Program-made: the position numbers and the translations under genes
Source: JBMNQI01 sp050944055
GTDB lineage: Bacteria; Bacillota; Clostridia; Oscillospirales; Oscillospiraceae
NCBI GenBank assembly: GCA_050944055.1
Contig: JBMNQI010000076.1
Coordinates: forward strand, 1 to 8,292
Reading direction: 5' to 3'
Length of the DNA stretch: 8,292 bases
In this document: piece by piece, positions 5,420 to 8,292 of the stretch
Layout: each line of letters opens with the position of its first letter
Position numbering within the stretch: position 1 is the stretch's first letter
The notes under the pieces: generated by a model
Database searches by the model: none
What the model saw: the letters and a program-made list of their open reading frames with translations, nothing else
Told to the model about the DNA's origin: nothing

Positions 5420-6232
5420 ATGGCCGATATTAAAAGCGCGGTTGGGGAAATCTACTCGCTTGAGCAGCTTTCGGGCATGTCAAGCTTTTTACACAGACGG
5501 CACGCTCTAGTAAAAATCATTGCGACTCTTGTTTTTATTATTGCCGTGGCCTCTTTTAACCGTTATGAGATAGGCGCGCTTGTCCCTTACGTGTTTTATC
5601 CGGCGGTTCTCTCCGCGATTTCGGGAACAGCATGGAAGCTGCTGGTTAAACGCATGGCTCTGGCGCTGCCTTTTGTGCTTCTTGCAGGCCTGCCGAATAT
5701 TTTTATCGACCGGGCAGCCGCGCTTCGCCTCGGAGGCTTTGCCGTTTCATACGGAGCGATATCCTTCCTCTCTCTTTTCTTACGCTCCTTCCTATGCGTG
5801 GCCGCCGTTTTGCTTCTTGCCGCCACAACGCCGCTTTGGGAGCTTACGCACCAGCTGCGAAGGCTGCGCGTGCCGGAAATTTTCATAACTGTTTTCGAGA
5901 TGACATATCGGTATGTTGGCACGCTAATATCGCAGGCTTATACCATGCATACGGCGTATATGCTAAGGAGTTTTAAAGGAAGCGGACTAAGCATAAAGCA
6001 TGCTGGCAGCTTTTTGGGGCAGATGCTCGTGCGAAGCTTCGACAGGGCCGAGCGGGTTTACGCCGCGATGAGATGCAGGGGCTACGCTTTAAACGGGAAT
6101 ATGCGAAAAAGCCGTCCCTTTGATAGAGCTGACTTTTTGTTTCTGGCAGCCGCCGCCATATTCTGCGTCGGTTTGCGTATGGTCAATATCCAGGCGCTCT
6201 GGCAGAGGCTTTGGGAGGTCTTTTTTTGTTAG
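5420..6232 (+). CDS. nikQ: ECF nickel importer transmembrane (T) component NikQ/CbiQ
   Basis: A 270-residue membrane protein of the CbiQ/EcfT family. It links the substrate-binding NikMN to the ATPase. Hydrophobic segments lie at about residues 30-46, 50-68, 78-92, 106-136 and 239-255. The cytoplasmic coupling helices carry the family's arginine motifs: AYMLRSF (179-185) and, best preserved, YAAMRCRGY (214-222), which dock into grooves of the ATPase. A polar N-terminal segment with the metal-branch pattern SFLHRRHAL (22-30, compare D/S-x-R-x-K in relatives) precedes the first helix. The start at 5420 is supported by GAGAGGAAG (5408-5416). Its last seven bases overlap the start of nikO, so the two proteins are probably made in step. 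Confidence 0.9.
   Translation: MADIKSAVGEIYSLEQLSGMSSFLHRRHALVKIIATLVFIIAVASFNRYEIGALVPYVFYPAVLSAISGTAWKLLVKRMALALPFVLLAGLPNIFIDRAAALRLGGFAVSYGAISFLSLFLRSFLCVAAVLLLAATTPLWELTHQLRRLRVPEIFITVFEMTYRYVGTLISQAYTMHTAYMLRSFKGSGLSIKHAGSFLGQMLVRSFDRAERVYAAMRCRGYALNGNMRKSRPFDRADFLFLAAAAIFCVGLRMVNIQALWQRLWEVFFC
6213..6228 (+). promoter_or_regulatory. Shine-Dalgarno and TTG start that fix the nikO 5' end
   Basis: GGGAGGT (6213-6219) is a near-perfect Shine-Dalgarno lying inside the 3' end of nikQ. Six bases further is TTG at 6226-6228. The upstream in-frame TTG at 6211 overlaps this site and has no ribosome binding site of its own, so 6226 is the better start. The protein then begins M-L-E-I-R-N-L, as CbiO/NikO proteins usually do. 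Confidence 0.8.
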
Positions 6233-6921
6233 AGATACGGAATCTGACGGTTGACTATCCGGGCGGGATAAGTGCGTTAAAAAATATTTCGTTCACTGTC
6301 GCGGACGGGGAAAGCGTCGCAATAATCGGGGGCAACGGGGCGGGGAAGACCACTCTGCTCCTCGCCATTGTCGGCGTCGCCGCCGCGCGCTCGGGCAGCG
6401 TTATTGTGGATGGGATTACACTTGATGAAAAAACGGCCGGCGAAATCCGCCGGAAAGTCGGGCTTGTGTTTCAGAATCCGGACGACCAGCTTTTCATGCC
6501 GCTTATTTATGACGACGTGGCCTTCGGGCTCAGAAACTGCGGACTGAGTGAGGAGGAGATTGCGGGGCGAATAGACAGGCTGCTCTCGGAGCTCGGCATT
6601 TCACATCTTGCGCAAAGGTCATCCCTGCGCCTTTCGGGCGGTGAAAAGAGAACGGCCGCCATAGCGAGCGCCCTGAGCATGGAGCCTTCTATATTGATGC
6701 TCGACGAACCCACGGCTTATCTCGACCCCAGGTCGCGCCGCAGGCTGTTAGCGCAGCTGAGCGCATTTGCGCATACAAAGCTAATAGCGACGCATGACGT
6801 TGAGTTTGCCGGCAAGCTCTGCGGCCGCGCGATTTTTCTGAAAAACGGCGAAATTGCCGCCGACGGCGGGCTCCGGGAGCTTCTCAGCGACGAGGTCTTT
6901 ATGGAGGATTTCGGCTTATAA
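6226..6921 (+). CDS. nikO: ECF nickel importer ATPase NikO/CbiO
   Basis: A 231-residue ABC ATPase powering the nickel importer at the inner face of the membrane. All motifs are intact: Walker A GGNGAGKTT (35-43), Q-loop with FQNPDDQLF (82-90), the version typical of ECF ATPases, signature LSGGEKR (136-142), Walker B ILMLDEP (156-162, catalytic Glu161), D-loop LDP (166-168) and switch His190. The signature reads GEKR where many relatives have GQKR. Only one ATPase is present, so it should work as a homodimer, as in nickel and cobalt systems, rather than the EcfA-EcfA' pair of vitamin importers. It lacks the C-terminal extension (about 40 residues) of longer CbiO proteins. It starts at TTG 6226, overlaps nikQ by seven bases, and is the last gene of the operon. 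Confidence 0.93.
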   Translation: MLEIRNLTVDYPGGISALKNISFTVADGESVAIIGGNGAGKTTLLLAIVGVAAARSGSVIVDGITLDEKTAGEIRRKVGLVFQNPDDQLFMPLIYDDVAFGLRNCGLSEEEIAGRIDRLLSELGISHLAQRSSLRLSGGEKRTAAIASALSMEPSILMLDEPTAYLDPRSRRRLLAQLSAFAHTKLIATHDVEFAGKLCGRAIFLKNGEIAADGGLRELLSDEVFMEDFGL

Positions 6922-6990
6922 GCCAGGCGGCCGGAACGCATGCGGTTTACATAAAATACAGAAAGAGTTTCTAATCCCCTAATATAAGAA

Positions 6991-7016
6991 GGGCTGCCGG
7001 CACAGGCCGGCAGCCC
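6991..7016. terminator. Hairpin between converging genes, probable bidirectional terminator
   Basis: A perfect 11-bp GC-rich stem (GGGCTGCCGGC 6991-7001, GCCGGCAGCCC 7006-7016, loop ACAG) sits between the nikO stop (6921) and the transglycosylase stop (7077). On the minus strand it is followed by TTCTTATATT, a moderate U-tract, so it best fits termination of the minus-strand genes. On the plus strand the following bases are ATTAAAATT, weaker. It probably insulates both operons from read-through. Confidence 0.75.
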
Positions 7017-7076
7017 ATTAAAATTGCTGCGAAGCGGCGCTCTGTCTGCCCGAGGGCAGGCTATACACCGGTTCTA

Positions 7077-7724
7077 TCAGAAAATATACCTGTCATCGCC
7101 GTAGTTTTGCATCTCCATCATAAGAAGCATGAAGCAATAGAGAGCTTCCGGACCCATGCTTTCCGCCAGATTGGAGAGCAGGCTCCCCGTCGGCGTCTTA
7201 TCGGAGACGGACGACACATATCCTGCTCTTATATCCAGCCCGCAGTAGCCCATAACCCTTTCCACGTAGGCACGCGTCTCCTCATAAGGAGGTATGCCGC
7301 CGTAGCTTTGCACGCTGCCGGGCCCGGCGTTGTAGGCGGCAAGGGCCAGCTCCGTGCTGCCGTCAAAAAGGTCGAGCATCTGCCGCAGGTATTTAGCGCC
7401 GCCCATTATGTTCTGCACAGGGTCGTAAGCGTCTGTTACGCCGAGAGATTTCGCCGTGCCGGGCATAAGCTGCATGATGCCCATCGCCCCGCAGGGCGAG
7501 GTTGCATTAGGATTGAAGTTCGATTCGGCCCTGGCAACGGCCTTGAGAAGGCCGACGGGCAGGCCGTATTTTTCCGCGGCCGCCTCGAAAACGGCGTCAA
7601 GATCGGCCGCTTCGCTCATGCACGCGTTAAGCGTATCGGAAAAACTTAAGCCGCTGCAGGAACCGATAAAACAGTCCCGGCCGGACAAAGCGGAGTTTAT
7701 TGAACCTATGCCGTTTATATACAT
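7077..7724 (-). CDS. SLT-family lytic transglycosylase without signal peptide
   Basis: A 215-residue protein with a complete SLT (goose-lysozyme-like) domain, which cleaves the MurNAc-GlcNAc bond of peptidoglycan to form 1,6-anhydro ends. From the chosen start, the catalytic Glu67 lies in ARAESNFNP, followed by GAMGIMQLMPGTA (79-91), NIMGGAKYL (106-114) and LALAAYNAGPGSV (127-139). The N-terminal 40 residues are polar and Gly/Ser-rich with no signal peptide or lipobox. The C-terminal tail (about 165-215) ends in a Met-rich helix. I prefer ATG at 7722-7724 because GGGGTGAT precedes it at good spacing; an in-frame ATG at 7755-7757 adds 11 residues but has no clear ribosome binding site. It lies 58 bases downstream of the gene at 7783, so they may share a transcript. 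The leaderless N-terminus resembles flagellum-associated transglycosylases, an inference only. Confidence 0.88.
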   Translation of the reverse strand: MYINGIGSINSALSGRDCFIGSCSGLSFSDTLNACMSEAADLDAVFEAAAEKYGLPVGLLKAVARAESNFNPNATSPCGAMGIMQLMPGTAKSLGVTDAYDPVQNIMGGAKYLRQMLDLFDGSTELALAAYNAGPGSVQSYGGIPPYEETRAYVERVMGYCGLDIRAGYVSSVSDKTPTGSLLSNLAESMGPEALYCFMLLMMEMQNYGDDRYIF

Positions 7725-7782
7725 GCTATCACCCCGACATAAGTTATATCGCATCATCCGCGCCGGTAATTTAATAGAAATT

Positions 7783-8292
7783 TCAGTAATCGAGATACTC
7801 GGGCATTTTTCCGGGGTAGTTTTCGGTCAACTCCTTCCAGCCGGCCGGAAGCACGGCTTTTTTGCACACTGGGCCTCCGTGGTCGCCTCCGCCGAGGTAG
7901 GCCGTGCCCCAGTCGCGCCCGCCGACAACGATGAACATATGGTCTGTGTTCCAGAAAAGGCGCGCGGAATGCTCAAGGTCGGGAGCGGGGAATATGAGCC
8001 CCTCGCGGGGGTGGTTGTTTCCGATGGCCGCGCGCGGAATCTCCGCACTGGGGCGGCGGTTGTATTCGAGAATATAATTTAGAATATCTTTCTTAGTGTA
8101 GCCGGCCTTGGCGAAGAGGCGTGCGTTCTCCGGCGGCAGCACGAGCATGACGCCCACGTCGAAGCCCCCGTGCCACAGCTTGCAGCAGCTGCCCAGCGTC
8201 GCGCTGACGCTTACGGTCTGAAGCTGGGTGTGCTCGCTGGGCCAGAACAGGGTTACGCAGGAGTCCTCCTTACCAAAGCCGAAATCAGTCTG
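7783..8292 (-). CDS. C-terminal part of an unrecognised protein, runs off the window
   Basis: An open frame on the minus strand spans 169 codons from the right edge to TGA at 7783-7785, with the true start outside the window. A GTG at 8155-8157 and an ATG at 8146-8148 are in frame but lack reason to be starts, since the frame and plausible protein sequence continue upstream. Visible features are a pair of cysteines in TLGSCCKLWHGG, a mixed helix-strand stretch with VMLVLPPENARLFAKAGY then KKDILNYILEYNRRP, a GNNHP motif, FWNTDHMFIVVGG and a Gly/His segment GGGDHGG near the end, followed by VCKKAVLP. No membrane segment or signal is seen in this part, so it looks soluble. I do not recognise the family and assign no function. 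It lies just upstream of the transglycosylase gene on the same strand. Confidence 0.75.
   Translation of the reverse strand, partial: QTDFGFGKEDSCVTLFWPSEHTQLQTVSVSATLGSCCKLWHGGFDVGVMLVLPPENARLFAKAGYTKKDILNYILEYNRRPSAEIPRAAIGNNHPREGLIFPAPDLEHSARLFWNTDHMFIVVGGRDWGTAYLGGGDHGGPVCKKAVLPAGWKELTENYPGKMPEYLDY

Noticed and set aside
5307..5510. A 67-codon frame starting at ATG overlapping the nikMN stop codon
   Set aside because: The start overlap (ATGA) is attractive, but the sequence is basic and low in hydrophobic content, resembles no ECF component, and its last 90 bases overlap the start of nikQ. nikQ has its own ribosome binding site. More likely chance.
6211..6225. TTG at 6211 as the nikO start
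   Set aside because: It would put the strong Shine-Dalgarno inside the coding region and add residues absent from the usual M-L-E-I start; 6226 fits much better.
7046..7059. Second small hairpin (CTGCC/GGCAG) near the transglycosylase stop
   Set aside because: Only five base pairs and no T-tract on either strand. The hairpin at 6991-7016 is the better terminator.
7456..8082. Plus-strand open frame across the transglycosylase and the right-hand gene
   Set aside because: It spans two minus-strand genes and the gap between them, and its product shows no domain, while the minus-strand transglycosylase is unmistakable.

Overview
The window looks like chromosomal DNA from a low-to-mid GC Gram-positive bacterium, most likely one of the Clostridia. 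GC content is mid-50s by eye. The clues are strong AGGAG-type ribosome binding sites, a TTG start with a canonical Shine-Dalgarno, ECF-type metal import, a UMF1-type permease and compact operons. The taxon is an inference; no rRNA or marker gene is present. No mobile element, CRISPR array, tRNA or rRNA was seen.

Layout. (1) 1-224 is non-coding and ends in a clear minus-strand terminator (155-194). (2) 225-911 (-) encodes a SanA/YdcF-type DUF218 envelope protein. Its leader carries an extended -10 promoter and a long dyad. (3) 1170-2477 (+), divergent from it, encodes a 12-TM major facilitator of the UMF1/Atg22-like family, closed by a textbook terminator (2494-2524). (4) 2632-6921 (+) is the centrepiece, a five-gene cluster: larC (nickel insertion into the pincer nucleotide cofactor), a CsoR/RcnR/InrS-type metal-sensing repressor, and a complete ECF nickel importer made of a fused S component (NikMN), the T component (NikQ) and the ATPase (NikO). 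(5) 7077-7724 (-) encodes an SLT-family lytic transglycosylase without a signal peptide. (6) 7783-8292 (-) is the C-terminal part of a gene running off the right edge, family not recognised. A perfect 11-bp hairpin (6991-7016) separates the converging nickel operon and transglycosylase gene.

How the nickel genes fit together. NikMN binds Ni2+ through its N-terminal Met-His motif, and NikQ couples it to the NikO ATPase that powers import. The CsoR-family protein probably senses the metal and represses. LarC uses nickel to complete the nickel-pincer nucleotide (NPN) cofactor of LarA-type racemases and epimerases. LarC carries a 14-histidine insert and the repressor a histidine-rich N-terminal tail, which suggests metal handling at both steps. 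There are two likely promoters: one before larC (2553-2581) and one between the repressor gene and nikMN (4233-4262). The second is embedded among poly-C/poly-G tracts that look like CsoR/RcnR-type operator material and that also form an inverted repeat covering the nikMN ribosome binding site. larA, larB and larE are not in the window.

The most interesting points are this repressor-importer-LarC arrangement, the C/G-tract control region before nikMN, and the His-rich LarC.
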